From an uncultured Pseudomonadota bacterium (GTDB lineage Bacteria > Pseudomonadota > Gammaproteobacteria > Burkholderiales > Methylophilaceae): DNA of 43,889 nucleotides. Both the position numbers and the translations under genes were made by a program. This document shows positions 35,447 through 43,889 of this stretch, one piece after another; the stretch's first letter is position 1, and each line of letters opens with the position of its first letter. The DNA is taken from NCBI GenBank assembly GCA_903876765.1, contig CAIRBH010000017.1, positions 1-43,889 of the forward strand, written 5' to 3'. The notes beneath the pieces are model-generated. The model saw only the letters and a list, made by a program, of their open reading frames with translations, ran no database searches and was not told the origin of the DNA.

Positions 35447-36487
35447 TTAAATTGGATCAGGGGCTTTAATCACAGGCTTCGCGTAGTTAAACGCATCAGA
35501 GAAAAATGCATCATCCGCCAGGCTAGCCTCTACAAAGCTTGCGTGTGCAATTTCTACCATGGCGGGTGCGCCGCAGCAGTAGACCTCGTAGTCGGCTAAT
35601 CCTGTATTGGCAAAATCATCTAATACCGCTTGGTGCACATAGCCAGTGCGGCCTTGCCAGTGGTCTTCTGCTAGTGGGTCAGACAATACGGGAATAAATT
35701 GAATATGCGGGTAGTCTGCCGCCCATGACTTGGGTAAGGCAGGCATATACAGGTCTTTTAGGCTATGCACCCCCCAGTACAAGTGGATATTGCGTTGAAT
35801 GTTGTGGTATAGCATGTGTTCGATGATGCCTTTGATGGGGGCAAACCCCGTGCCACCAGCCACCATAATGATGGGTTTGTTGGAATCTTCGCGCAGAAAA
35901 AAACTGCCAAACGGTGCTTCTATGCGCAAAATCGCTTTATCAGGCATTTCGTTAAATACATATTCGGTAAACTGGCCGCCCGGTATTAAGCGTAAATGCA
36001 GTTCTAGCAGTTGATTGATATGAGGTGCATTGGCCAAAGAAAACGCGCGCCGCTTGCCGTCTTTAAGCAAAAATTCTATGTACTGCCCCGCCATAAATGT
36101 TAAATGTTCGCCGCTGGGCAGCTTTAAAAATAGCGCCATGACGTCGTCGGTCAGCTGCTCTTTACGCTCAACCCGCACTGGCAAAATACGTGGTGGAATA
36201 AGCTCGGCTTTCACTTCGCGACAGGTGATGCTTAAGTCAGAAAGCGCGTGGGCGCAACAAAATAAGGCCTTGCCAGCAGCTTTTTCTGCCTCAGTAAGCG
36301 CGCTGGCGGCATAGTCACCATAGTCTACTTGCCCGCTGATTATCTCGCCCTTGCAACTACCACAACTGCCATTGCGGCAGCTATATGGCAGGTTTACCCC
36401 AGCGGCGATGGCTGATTCCAGAAGGGTTTGTGAGGCTTTGGCGGTATATTGATGGCCAGTAGCAGGTATAGTAATTTGGTAGCTCAT
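35447..36487 (-). CDS. [2Fe-2S] flavin NAD(P)H reductase (CDP-6-deoxy-glucoseen reductase-like)
   Basis: A 346-aa soluble electron-transfer enzyme. The N-terminal plant-type ferredoxin domain has CRNGSCGSCKG (C37, C42, C45) and a fourth Cys in FCC (77/78). The FAD domain follows with RRAFSLANAPH, then an NAD(P) domain with MVAGGTGFAPIKG and YCCGAPAMV. The family covers AscD/E3-type reductases and similar electron donors of oxygenases. No partner is adjacent, so the acceptor is unknown. It starts 3 bases after the fxsA stop and is likely cotranscribed with it. Confidence 0.88.
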   Translation of the reverse strand: MSYQITIPATGHQYTAKASQTLLESAIAAGVNLPYSCRNGSCGSCKGEIISGQVDYGDYAASALTEAEKAAGKALFCCAHALSDLSITCREVKAELIPPRILPVRVERKEQLTDDVMALFLKLPSGEHLTFMAGQYIEFLLKDGKRRAFSLANAPHINQLLELHLRLIPGGQFTEYVFNEMPDKAILRIEAPFGSFFLREDSNKPIIMVAGGTGFAPIKGIIEHMLYHNIQRNIHLYWGVHSLKDLYMPALPKSWAADYPHIQFIPVLSDPLAEDHWQGRTGYVHQAVLDDFANTGLADYEVYCCGAPAMVEIAHASFVEASLADDAFFSDAFNYAKPVIKAPDPI

Positions 36488-36490
36488 TGC

Positions 36491-36886
36491 TTAGTCTTCA
36501 CGGTGAAATTCGCCTTCTATCACATCGTCATTGGCTGCTTGTTGACGGTAAACGTCGCCAGCTTGGCCCTCTTTTTTGATGGGGATTAATAATAAAATCA
36601 CTGCGATAAAGTCGGTTATTACGCCCGGGATGATTAATAATATACCAGCGATAATATTGCGTGCACTACTAAAAATGACTTTTAGTGGGTTATTTGCTTG
36701 CTTTAAATTTTGAATCATCTGGCCAGATAATAATAACTTTTCATCTCGAATAAGTTGCAAGCCCAGCATGCCGATCACCACTAGGTATAATAAAAATAGC
36801 CAGCCATATTGCTGGGTTAGATTAATTAACAGCCAAATCTCTGCCACCGGGAAAGCTAGTATGGCCAGTAAAAATATTATTCGCAT
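36491..36886 (-). CDS. fxsA: FxsA-family membrane protein
   Basis: A 131-aa membrane protein with the FxsA pattern: N-terminal helix IFLLAILAFPVAEIWLLI, second helix LFLLYLVVIGMLGLQLIRDE, and a later hydrophobic pair IIAGILLIIPGVITDFIAVILL. The acidic tail is cytosolic. In E. coli FxsA modulates phage T7 exclusion by the F plasmid; the normal role is unclear. First gene of a two-gene leftward unit with the reductase, and divergent from dsbD. Confidence 0.9.
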   Translation of the reverse strand: MRIIFLLAILAFPVAEIWLLINLTQQYGWLFLLYLVVIGMLGLQLIRDEKLLLSGQMIQNLKQANNPLKVIFSSARNIIAGILLIIPGVITDFIAVILLLIPIKKEGQAGDVYRQQAANDDVIEGEFHRED

Positions 36887-36953
36887 GAATATAAAGCCTT
36901 AAATGATTGAACGTAGGATAGCTGGGCTTATCCAAGTATGATGTAAATACTAG

Positions 36954-36981
36954 TTTGTTAATTGTGCCTATATTCTATAAT
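36954..36981 (+). promoter_or_regulatory. Possible sigma70 promoter for dsbD
   Basis: TATAAT (36976-36981) is a perfect -10. A fair -35 TTTGTT (36954-36959) lies 16 bases upstream. The predicted start near 36988 would give a leader of about 15 bases before the first dsbD ATG, which is short. It could instead serve one of the later in-frame ATGs at 37021 or 37036. Confidence 0.45.
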
Positions 36982-37002
36982 GACAAGATACCATAAGGTT
37001 CT

Positions 37003-38925
37003 ATGCTTAAATTATTAACGATGAATCACCGCCACATGAACAATTTATTACTGCCTCGGCTAATCAGTAGCTTAATAGCGCTCGCTGTTATGCTGTGTTT
37101 GCAAAGTGCATTTTTAATCAATGCGCATGCGGCGATTGCAGATGTTAGCTCAATTAAGCATTTGTTCGTTGATGATAATGACACTTTCTTGCCGCCAGAA
37201 GTTGCGTTTCAACTCAGTTTAAAGGCCATAGACGGACAAAATATACAGGCAAATTTTACCATAGTGCCTGGTTATTATTTATACCGTCAGCGTATCAAGT
37301 TTGAGATGCAATCGCCCGCCGATCTTAAAATATCCGCGGTCAACTTGCCAACGGGCGAAATAAAAAGCGATGCTAATTTTGGCAAGCAAGAAGTTTATCA
37401 CCATGATGTTAAAGCCAATATCAAGCTGAGTGCGGTAAGCAAGCAAGTCATGATTAATGCTAGCTATCAAGGCTGTAGCGAAAAAGGCCTATGCTACGCA
37501 CCTATTAAAAAGACCATCACTGTTGATATGGTAGCCGCTAATCAATCCCTCAGCCAGCTAGCGCCTAGCAGCGTTAATGAGACCGATAGCAGCACAAAAA
37601 TTTTGCAATCAGGCAACATATGGTTGGTCATCGCCAGTTTTTTTGCTGCGGGCATGCTGCTCTCACTCACACCTTGTGTATTGCCGATGATACCTATTTT
37701 ATCCAGCATTATCGTTGGCAGCCAAAGTCAGTCCAGCCAGCCATCAAAATTACATACATTTGGCTTGTCGGTAGCTTATGTGTTGGGTATGGCCTTAAGC
37801 TATACCTTGGCAGGCGTTGCGGCAGGTTTATCAGGCAATTTACTCAGTCAAGCCTTACAAACCCCTTGGGTATTGGGCACCAGTGCATTTATTTTTGTTT
37901 TGCTGGCTCTGTCTATGTTTGGTTTTTATGAATTAAAACTGCCACAAAGTTTTGAAGACAAAATGCTAGATACCAGCAATCGGCTTAAAGGCGGGCATTT
38001 TATTGGCGTTTTTATCATGGGCGCTATATCTGCATTGATTGTCAGTCCATGTGTGGCGGCACCACTGGCTGGCGCGCTAATTTACATAGGACAAACGCAT
38101 AATGTATTTCTGGGAGGCGCAGGCTTATTTACACTGGCTATTGGCATGGGCATGCCATTATTGCTCATAGGCGCTTCTGCGGGCAGTTTGTTGCCAAAAA
38201 CGGGTAATTGGATGAATGCGGTCAGTAACTTTTTTGGCGTGTTAATGCTGGGCATGGCGATTTGGTTAATTTCACCCGTGATTGCCATTGGCGCACAAAT
38301 GGCGCTGTGGTCGGCTTTATTGATAGTGACGGCGGTTTATCATAATGCTTTAGACAATTTACCAGCACACGCCTCCAACATTGCCAAAGTTTGGAAAGGC
38401 TTAGCAGTGATGCTGTTGATATGTGGCGTGGCATTGTTAATTGGTGCGCTGTCTGGGGCTAAATCTGCCCTGCAACCCTTAAATGCGCTTATTGCAAGCA
38501 CGCCCTCAAAAACAAGTGCACCACTGGCTTTTACCCGTATTAGCAGCATCGCCGCCCTAGACCAGCAATTAGCTGATACCAAAGGTCAGCCTGTGATGCT
38601 GGATTTTTATGCAGACTGGTGTGTGGCGTGCAAGGAGCTTGAACAAAATACCTTTAGCGACCAAACCGTTCAGCAGTTATTAAAAAACACCATGCTATTG
38701 CAAGTTGATGTGACGGCAAACACGGCCGAGGACAAAGCGCTACTCAAACGCTTTGGCCTATATGGGCCACCTGGCATTGCCTTTTTTAATCATTTAGGTC
38801 AAGAATTGACGACGTTAAAAACCGTAGGCTTTCAAAATGCAGATCACTTCAGCATGACCCTGGTTAAACGCGATAGCTGTATCGCTAAACCATCATCTAG
38901 CGAAGCGAAAACCCTACAATGCTAA
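37003..38925 (+). CDS. dsbD: Thiol:disulfide interchange protein DsbD
   Basis: A 640-aa inner-membrane reductant importer. Signal region 1-43. The periplasmic alpha domain has its redox pair C158/C164 (GCSEKGLCYAPIK). The eight-helix beta domain has C225 (TPCVLPMIP) and C350 (SPCVAAPLAG). The C-terminal thioredoxin-like gamma domain has DWCVACKE (C540, C543). All six functional cysteines are present. It carries electrons from cytosolic thioredoxin to periplasmic disulfide reductases and cytochrome c maturation. The real start may be M7 or M12. It overlaps the TlpA-like gene by 7 bases. Confidence 0.96.
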   Translation: MLKLLTMNHRHMNNLLLPRLISSLIALAVMLCLQSAFLINAHAAIADVSSIKHLFVDDNDTFLPPEVAFQLSLKAIDGQNIQANFTIVPGYYLYRQRIKFEMQSPADLKISAVNLPTGEIKSDANFGKQEVYHHDVKANIKLSAVSKQVMINASYQGCSEKGLCYAPIKKTITVDMVAANQSLSQLAPSSVNETDSSTKILQSGNIWLVIASFFAAGMLLSLTPCVLPMIPILSSIIVGSQSQSSQPSKLHTFGLSVAYVLGMALSYTLAGVAAGLSGNLLSQALQTPWVLGTSAFIFVLLALSMFGFYELKLPQSFEDKMLDTSNRLKGGHFIGVFIMGAISALIVSPCVAAPLAGALIYIGQTHNVFLGGAGLFTLAIGMGMPLLLIGASAGSLLPKTGNWMNAVSNFFGVLMLGMAIWLISPVIAIGAQMALWSALLIVTAVYHNALDNLPAHASNIAKVWKGLAVMLLICGVALLIGALSGAKSALQPLNALIASTPSKTSAPLAFTRISSIAALDQQLADTKGQPVMLDFYADWCVACKELEQNTFSDQTVQQLLKNTMLLQVDVTANTAEDKALLKRFGLYGPPGIAFFNHLGQELTTLKTVGFQNADHFSMTLVKRDSCIAKPSSSEAKTLQC

Positions 38926-39476
38926 AAAAACTATTGCCACACATCGCCTCGCTGGTCATTGTGCTCTGTGCAGGTTTTACTCTTTACTATTTTGTGTTAA
39001 ACCCTAATTCGCCGCTTAAACAGACCAATCATAGCTACAGCAAACTTGCCACTCAGCCATTTTTTGACGCACATTTAAGCAATGAAAATGGCGTTACGCA
39101 AAACTTAAACCAGTACAAAGGTAAAATTATTGTGCTTAATTTTTGGGCGACATGGTGTCCCCCATGCCGAGAAGAAATGCCAGAATTATCTCAGCTCTAT
39201 ACCGATTATAAAAATAATAATGTTGTGGTAGTTGGCCTGGCAGTGGATGAATTAAACTTAGTCAAAGAATTTTCACACGACACCCCAGTGAGCTACCCCC
39301 TATTAGTCGCTGAAGATGAAGGCATGAACCTAGCGAGTCAATTGGGTAACGATAAAGACGTTTTACCCTATACCGTTATCATTAACCAAGACGGCGTGGT
39401 CGTAGAAACTTACTTTGGCCGCATCAATAAAGTGCTTTTAGAGACGGCCATACGTCCTTTATTACCACATTCATAA
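38919..39476 (+). CDS. TlpA/ResA-like membrane-anchored thioredoxin
   Basis: A 185-aa protein with one N-terminal transmembrane anchor (HIASLVIVLCAGFTLYYFVL) and a periplasmic thioredoxin fold with FWATWCPPCREEMPEL (C80, C83). A cis-Pro region follows at VLPYTVIINQDG. The family reduces disulfides, often in apocytochromes. Because it overlaps dsbD, it probably receives electrons from DsbD, which would suit an organism rich in c-type cytochromes. Confidence 0.92.
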   Translation: MLKKLLPHIASLVIVLCAGFTLYYFVLNPNSPLKQTNHSYSKLATQPFFDAHLSNENGVTQNLNQYKGKIIVLNFWATWCPPCREEMPELSQLYTDYKNNNVVVVGLAVDELNLVKEFSHDTPVSYPLLVAEDEGMNLASQLGNDKDVLPYTVIINQDGVVVETYFGRINKVLLETAIRPLLPHS

Positions 39477-39651
39477 GCTAGATTTTTTAGCTTAGTCTTA
39501 AGCTAACGATATCAAACACTTAAAACACTAATGCTAGGCAATTTCGCCTAATGACACTAATTTAGCTGGACAAAACTGGCTAACTTCGGCAAACTTGCAA
39601 TAATGAGTTGCAGAAAATTTCACCATAAACTGTTCAAAAAAGTACTAGCTT

Positions 39652-40101
39652 ATGTCAAGTAAATCAATTTTAGTGTTGCATGGGCCCAATCTTAATTTAT
39701 TGGGCTTACGTGAACCTGAACACTATGGCAGTGCAACACTCGCTACTATCAATCAAACCCTGGCTGATATTGCACAACATGCCGGGGTTAAATTAGAAAC
39801 CTTTCAGAGTAACGCCGAGGCCGAGCTAGTGACTAAAATTCAGTCGCTCGCTAGTGGTGAAGTGGATTTTGTGATCATTAACCCTGCGGCTTTTACGCAT
39901 ACTTCTGTTGCGATGCGCGATGCCTTATCTGCAGTTAAAGTGCCCTTCATTGAAGTACATTTATCTAATGTTTATGCACGTGAAGCATTTCGCCATCATT
40001 CTTATTTCACTGACATAGCGGTTGGTGTGATTAGTGGCCTAGGTGCTCGTGGATATGCGCTTGCGCTTGATTACGCAATTTCGCACACCAGCACCCCTTA
40101 A
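39652..40101 (+). CDS. aroQ: 3-dehydroquinate dehydratase, type II
   Basis: A 149-aa shikimate-pathway enzyme forming 3-dehydroshikimate. It shows [18 protein letters not shown] with the lid Arg and catalytic Tyr, [26 protein letters not shown], and [17 protein letters not shown] with the active-site His. The 175-base gap upstream holds two small inverted repeats (AAGCTA/TAGCTT and AGCTTA/TAAGCT around 39475-39504), perhaps a weak terminator of the dsbD unit. The aroQ-accB-accC order is common in proteobacteria. Confidence 0.97.
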   Translation: MSSKSILVLHGPNLNLLGLREPEHYGSATLATINQTLADIAQHAGVKLETFQSNAEAELVTKIQSLASGEVDFVIINPAAFTHTSVAMRDALSAVKVPFIEVHLSNVYAREAFRHHSYFTDIAVGVISGLGARGYALALDYAISHTSTP

Positions 40102-40150
40102 TCGTTTACATTTATTTAATTAAATCTTTCCTAGATTTTTAGAGGTTATT

Positions 40151-40612
40151 ATGGACTTACGCAAACTTAAAAAATTAATTGATCTTGTTGAAGAATCAGG
40201 TATTGCTGAACTTGAGCTGACAGAAGATGGTGAAAAAGTACGCATTAGCCGCAACTTTACCTCTAGCGCTCCCAGTCAGCAGTATTACGCCTACTCGGCG
40301 CCTGGTGCACATTCACCTTCAGCCGCTGCGCCTGCGCCAGCCGCTGCTATCGCAGTGGATGCGCCTGTCGTTGAAGAAGGTCATCCAGTTAATTCACCTA
40401 TGGTAGGCACGTTTTATCGCTCGGCATCGCCAGACTCAAAACCCTTTGTTGAAGTGGGCGACACCGTAGCGGTGGGCGATACACTTTGCATTATTGAGGC
40501 CATGAAGCTACTCAACGAGATTGAATCAGACAAAGCTGGGGTTGTTAAAAAAATCTTAGTGGATAACGGGCTAGCAGTTGAATACGGCGAACCACTTTTT
40601 ATTATTGCTTAA
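40151..40612 (+). CDS. accB: Biotin carboxyl carrier protein of acetyl-CoA carboxylase
   Basis: A 153-aa carrier with an N-terminal helix, an Ala/Pro-rich linker (about 48-75), and a C-terminal biotinyl domain ending in the biotin site [10 protein letters not shown] (K119). It holds biotin between the AccC and AccAD reactions in the first step of fatty acid synthesis. AGAGG precedes the start. It is 49 bases after aroQ and 18 bases before accC. Confidence 0.98.
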   Translation: MDLRKLKKLIDLVEESGIAELELTEDGEKVRISRNFTSSAPSQQYYAYSAPGAHSPSAAAPAPAAAIAVDAPVVEEGHPVNSPMVGTFYRSASPDSKPFVEVGDTVAVGDTLCIIEAMKLLNEIESDKAGVVKKILVDNGLAVEYGEPLFIIA

Positions 40613-40630
40613 TTACGGGATTTTAATCAC

Positions 40631-41986
40631 ATGGCTATGTTTGACAAAATCTTAATCGCTAATCGCGGTGAAATCGCCTTACGTGTTCAGCGCGCTTGTC
40701 GAGAACTGGGTATTAAAACTGTTGCTGTCCATTCTGAGGCTGACCGTGAAGCTAAATATGTCAAATTAGCCGACGAATCAGTTTGTATAGGCCCTGCACC
40801 TTCAAACCAAAGTTACTTAAATATTCCTGCCGTAATCAGCGCCGCAGAGGTCACAGACGCACAAGCCATACATCCAGGCTATGGCTTTTTGTCTGAAAAT
40901 GCCGATTTTGCCGAGCGTGTAGAGCAAAGCGGTTTTGTATTTATCGGCCCTCGCGCGGAGACTATTCGTCTAATGGGGGATAAAGTCTCTGCAAAAAATG
41001 CCATGAAAAAAGCAGGCGTGCCTTGCGTGCCAGGTTCAGATGGTGCGCTGTCAGACGACCCGATTGAGATTATTAAAACCGCAAAACAAGTAGGCTACCC
41101 AGTCATTATTAAAGCAGCGGGCGGTGGTGGTGGTCGTGGTATGCGAGTGGTGCATACCGAAGCGGCATTGATTGCCTCGGTAAATATGACCAAAGCTGAA
41201 GCGCAGGCGGCTTTTGGTAACCCTGTGGTGTATATGGAGAAATACCTAGAAAAGCCACGGCATATCGAAATACAAGTGCTCGCTGACCAGCATGGCAATG
41301 CGGTATTTTTAGGTGAGCGTGATTGCTCTATGCAGCGCCGTCATCAAAAAATTATTGAAGAGGCGCCCGCGCCTTTATTAAATAGCAGATTGCGTGACAA
41401 AATTGGTGAGCGCTGCGCAGAAGCATGTCGCAAAATTAACTATCGCGGGGCTGGTACGTTTGAATTTCTATACGAAAATAATGAGTTTTATTTCATAGAA
41501 ATGAATACGCGCTTGCAGGTTGAGCATACCGTCACAGAAATGATTACAGGTCTAGATTTAGTCCAGCAACAAATTTTTGTCGCCGCGGGTGAAAAACTTA
41601 AATTTCGCCAAAAAGATATCGTCCTAAAAGGCCATGCCATAGAATGTCGTATCAATGCCGAAGATCCCTATAGCTTCGTGCCATCGCCAGGCAAAATTAA
41701 CACCTTTCACATGCCAGGCGGACCTGGTGTTCGTATCGATACTCATGCTTATGCGGGCTATACGGTGCCGCCTCACTACGACTCTATGATAGGCAAGCTC
41801 ATCACCTATGGCGATACGCGTCAACAAGCCATAGCACGTATGCGTATTGCCTTGTCAGAGATGATGATAGCGGGCATTAGCACCAATGTTGCCCTGCATG
41901 CAGATTTAATGGCAGACGCTGCGTTTCATGCTGGAGGCACTAGCATTCATTACCTAGAGCAGAAACTTGGTATCTACAATAAATAA
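40631..41986 (+). CDS. accC: Biotin carboxylase subunit of acetyl-CoA carboxylase
   Basis: A 451-aa ATP-grasp enzyme carboxylating biotin on AccB. It shows [83 protein letters not shown] and [13 protein letters not shown]. The ATG at 40631 is supported by the upstream CGGGA; a second ATG two codons later is also possible. Full length and adjacent to accB as expected. Confidence 0.98.
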   Translation: MAMFDKILIANRGEIALRVQRACRELGIKTVAVHSEADREAKYVKLADESVCIGPAPSNQSYLNIPAVISAAEVTDAQAIHPGYGFLSENADFAERVEQSGFVFIGPRAETIRLMGDKVSAKNAMKKAGVPCVPGSDGALSDDPIEIIKTAKQVGYPVIIKAAGGGGGRGMRVVHTEAALIASVNMTKAEAQAAFGNPVVYMEKYLEKPRHIEIQVLADQHGNAVFLGERDCSMQRRHQKIIEEAPAPLLNSRLRDKIGERCAEACRKINYRGAGTFEFLYENNEFYFIEMNTRLQVEHTVTEMITGLDLVQQQIFVAAGEKLKFRQKDIVLKGHAIECRINAEDPYSFVPSPGKINTFHMPGGPGVRIDTHAYAGYTVPPHYDSMIGKLITYGDTRQQAIARMRIALSEMMIAGISTNVALHADLMADAAFHAGGTSIHYLEQKLGIYNK

Positions 41987-42017
41987 ATATCAAGCACCCC
42001 TACTCTAAATAAATTGG

Positions 42018-42911
42018 TTGAGCATGGCCTGGCTATCACTAAAAATTGAAGCGCAAGATAACACCGCAGATTTGATTAGCGATAGTCTGATGGCGCAAGG
42101 CGCACTATCGGCAATTATAGAAGACGCTAATGCTGATACGTTGGATGAACAACCAATTTTTGGCGAACCTGGCGACCCACCCCCTGGCATTTGGCAACAA
42201 AATTTAGTCAGCGCGCTGTTTGATGAAGGTATTGATGTAGCCAAAGTGATGGCTGATTTACAAAGAAAAACTAAATTAAGTCATTTGCAATACACCACAG
42301 AAATTATTCAAGAGCAAGACTGGGTGCGCGCTACTCAATCACAATTTGACCCCATTAAAATTACCGATAATTTATGGATAGTACCTACCTGGCATAGCGC
42401 GCCAAATTTAGATGCTATCAACATTGTATTAGACCCTGGTTTGGCTTTTGGTACTGGTAGTCACCCTACCACCCATTTATGCCTAGCTTGGCTGACGCAT
42501 ACTGTGGCTCGCAACGATACGGTATTAGACTATGGCTGCGGCTCAGGTATTTTGGCCATAGCCGCTAAAAAACTGGGTGCGTCTAGTGTGGTGGGTACGG
42601 ATATTGACCCGCAAGCCATTCAATCTAGCCTCTATAACGCCGAACAAAATAAGGTGGTTGCCGATTTTTATCATGCAAATGAATATAAAACCCAACAATT
42701 TGATATTGTGGTGGCCAATATCCTTTCTAGTGCGCTCAGTGTATTAGCACCAGCCTTAGCGAAATCATGCAAAATCGGTGGAAAAATCGCCTTATCAGGT
42801 ATTTTGAAAGAGCAAGCGGCTGATGTTTCAGCCATCTACGCACCATGGTTTAACATGCAAGAGCCTCAATATATGGATGCTTGGGTACTGCTTACTGGCA
42901 CTAAAAAATGA
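42018..42911 (+). CDS. prmA: Ribosomal protein L11 methyltransferase
   Basis: A 297-aa SAM-dependent methyltransferase with an N-terminal L11-recognition domain. The C-terminal catalytic domain has DPGLAFGTGSHPTTHLCL, VLDYGCGSGILAIAAKKLGA, GTDIDPQAI and the VVANILSSAL motif. It trimethylates L11. Follows accC by 31 bases and overlaps the next gene by 4 bases. Confidence 0.97.
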   Translation: MSMAWLSLKIEAQDNTADLISDSLMAQGALSAIIEDANADTLDEQPIFGEPGDPPPGIWQQNLVSALFDEGIDVAKVMADLQRKTKLSHLQYTTEIIQEQDWVRATQSQFDPIKITDNLWIVPTWHSAPNLDAINIVLDPGLAFGTGSHPTTHLCLAWLTHTVARNDTVLDYGCGSGILAIAAKKLGASSVVGTDIDPQAIQSSLYNAEQNKVVADFYHANEYKTQQFDIVVANILSSALSVLAPALAKSCKIGGKIALSGILKEQAADVSAIYAPWFNMQEPQYMDAWVLLTGTKK

Positions 42912-43669
42912 GCGATATTACCCATTGCCCCTCCTGCCAAACTCAATTTATAGTCACTGAAATACAACTTAATCAGCATGATGGGCTAGTGCGTTGCGGC
43001 CATTGTTTACATGTGTTTAATGCCAAAAATCAAAGCGTAAATTTAAGTACAGAAAATACTGCTGCCCTAGCTGACTTAGAACAAACGCAAACAGCCAAGC
43101 TTGAACTAAGTAGCCAAGCTGACCATGGCCATGACCTGCCCAGTCTAACCAGCCAAGAACACTATTTTAATAACATTCAAAAGCCCGCAAAAATTAATAT
43201 TGCACGATATAGCCGCTTCATCCTAGTCATATTGGCGCTCAGCATTATTGTGCAAAGTGTTTACTTTTTACGCTCAACAATAGCCGTTTATTACCCTAAT
43301 ACTAAAAGTACACTGGTTAAAGTGTGTCATATACTAGGCTGTAGCATAGAATTACCGAAGAAAATTGATCTCATCGTCATTGATGATTCCGACATGCAAG
43401 AAGATGACACTTACCTAGGCGTCATTCATCTATCTAGCACCTTAATCAACCGCGCCAATTTTGCCCAAGCTTACCCCAATATAGAAGTTACGCTGACCGA
43501 TATTGATGACAAGCCTAAATTAAGGCGTATCTTTAAGCCGACTGATTATTTAGCCAATCAAGCAGAAACTCTAAAAGGGATGGCTGCTGGTCAAGAAGTC
43601 AAAATGAAGTTGGTCATTAGCGCTGAAGGCTTATCGGCAGCAGGCTACCGGCTATTTTTAAGCTACTAG
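42908..43669 (+). CDS. MJ0042-type zinc-ribbon membrane protein with DUF3426 domain
   Basis: A 253-aa protein. The N-terminal zinc ribbon has CPSC and CGHC (C7, C10, C30, C33) in a MJ0042-like motif. A polar linker follows, then one transmembrane helix (about 101-122, FILVILALSIIVQSVYFL), and a periplasmic DUF3426 domain. Function is unknown; it is commonly downstream of prmA in betaproteobacteria. It overlaps prmA (ATGA), so coexpression is likely. Confidence 0.9.
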   Translation: MSDITHCPSCQTQFIVTEIQLNQHDGLVRCGHCLHVFNAKNQSVNLSTENTAALADLEQTQTAKLELSSQADHGHDLPSLTSQEHYFNNIQKPAKINIARYSRFILVILALSIIVQSVYFLRSTIAVYYPNTKSTLVKVCHILGCSIELPKKIDLIVIDDSDMQEDDTYLGVIHLSSTLINRANFAQAYPNIEVTLTDIDDKPKLRRIFKPTDYLANQAETLKGMAAGQEVKMKLVISAEGLSAAGYRLFLSY

Positions 43670-43817
43670 ATTATTGGCTTTTTAAATCAGCATAATAATC
43701 TCATGAAAATCACTACTAGTATTTAGTCAGATTACACAAGTTGCTTTTATCAAGCTTCTGTATTATTCAAATCACAGATTGTGTACGACTTAATTAACCA
43801 AATACAGGAGATTTATC

Positions 43818-43889
43818 ATGTGGACAACACCAGCAGCTACAGAAATGCGTTTTGGCTTTGAAGTAACAATGTACGTAATGAATAAATAA
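43818..43889 (+). CDS. pqqA: PQQ precursor peptide PqqA
   Basis: A 23-aa peptide, too short for ordinary gene calling, ending with its stop at the last base of the window. It reads MWTTPAATEMRFGFEVTMYV then MNK. Glu15 and Tyr19 (E-V-T-M-Y) are the residues cross-linked by PqqE to build pyrroloquinoline quinone. The RBS CAGGAG lies 7 bases upstream. It sits 148 bases after the DUF3426 gene in an AT-rich leader with no clearly consensus promoter; TTGCTT at 43741 is a -35 candidate. The rest of the pqq genes presumably follow beyond the window. PQQ serves methanol dehydrogenase in methylotrophs. Confidence 0.97.
   Translation: MWTTPAATEMRFGFEVTMYVMNK

Noticed and set aside
40101-40150. Palindrome ATTTAATTAAAT between aroQ and accB as a terminator
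   Set aside because: Pure A/T self-complementarity without a GC stem; not a credible terminator.

Overview
The window is a dense, moderately AT-rich bacterial chromosome segment, about 44 kb with nearly continuous genes. It looks like a betaproteobacterial methylotroph, most likely family Methylophilaceae (Methylotenera/Methylophilus-like). This is inferred from: a pqqA gene at the right edge (PQQ cofactor for methanol dehydrogenases); a tkt-gap-pgk-pyk-purC block typical of betaproteobacteria and useful to the ribulose monophosphate cycle; a haem protein resembling Methylophilus cytochrome c''; and betaproteobacterial gene orders (miaB-phoH-ybeY-corC, glyQ-glyS-gmhB-plsC, accB-accC-prmA). 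I could not check species identity.

Region 1 (1-7163) is the accessory part and the most interesting. The first ~119 bases look like the end of an IS21-type insertion sequence, with paired terminal repeats and the first codons of an IstA-like reading frame. It abuts, and supplies the stop codon of, a Wzx-like lipid/polysaccharide flippase. Next, on the minus strand, come a serine palmitoyltransferase-like enzyme (spt), a dedicated acyl carrier protein, an SDR/epimerase-like reductase (CerR-like) and an acyl-AMP/acyl-ACP ligase. A divergent GNAT-superfamily acyltransferase resembles bacterial ceramide synthase (bCerS). Together these match the five-gene bacterial ceramide pathway worked out in Caulobacter crescentus. 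The window therefore predicts a sphingolipid-making methylotroph, with a flippase that may move a lipid product.

Region 2 (7164-14646) holds central carbon metabolism: tkt, gap, pgk and pyk, then purC with its own good sigma70-type promoter, and a small YkvA-like membrane protein. A perfect 10-bp inverted repeat lies just upstream of tkt. Clear hairpin terminators follow tkt and pgk. Fructose-bisphosphate aldolase, often in this block, is absent.

Region 3 (14750-28768) is housekeeping: ppa, a YgjP-type metallopeptidase, plsC, gmhB, glyS, glyQ, lnt, mscL, a small exported protein, corC, ybeY, a PsiE-like membrane protein, phoH, miaB and cysG.

Region 4 (28765-36886) is signalling and redox. 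An OmpR/EnvZ-type pair and a secreted EF-hand protein precede a minus-strand operon cytochrome b - SHP/cytochrome c'' - dihaem cytochrome c - QseB-like regulator - QseC-like kinase. A QseB/PmrA-type direct repeat (CTTAAG-N5-CTTAAC) sits upstream of the operon, suggesting autoregulation. Upstream are an iron-sulfur flavin reductase and fxsA.

Region 5 (37003-43889) runs rightward: dsbD, a TlpA-like thioredoxin, aroQ, accB, accC, prmA, a zinc-ribbon/DUF3426 membrane protein and, ending exactly at the window edge, pqqA. I saw no rRNA, tRNA, CRISPR array or prophage. No gene-free stretch exceeds 300 bases.
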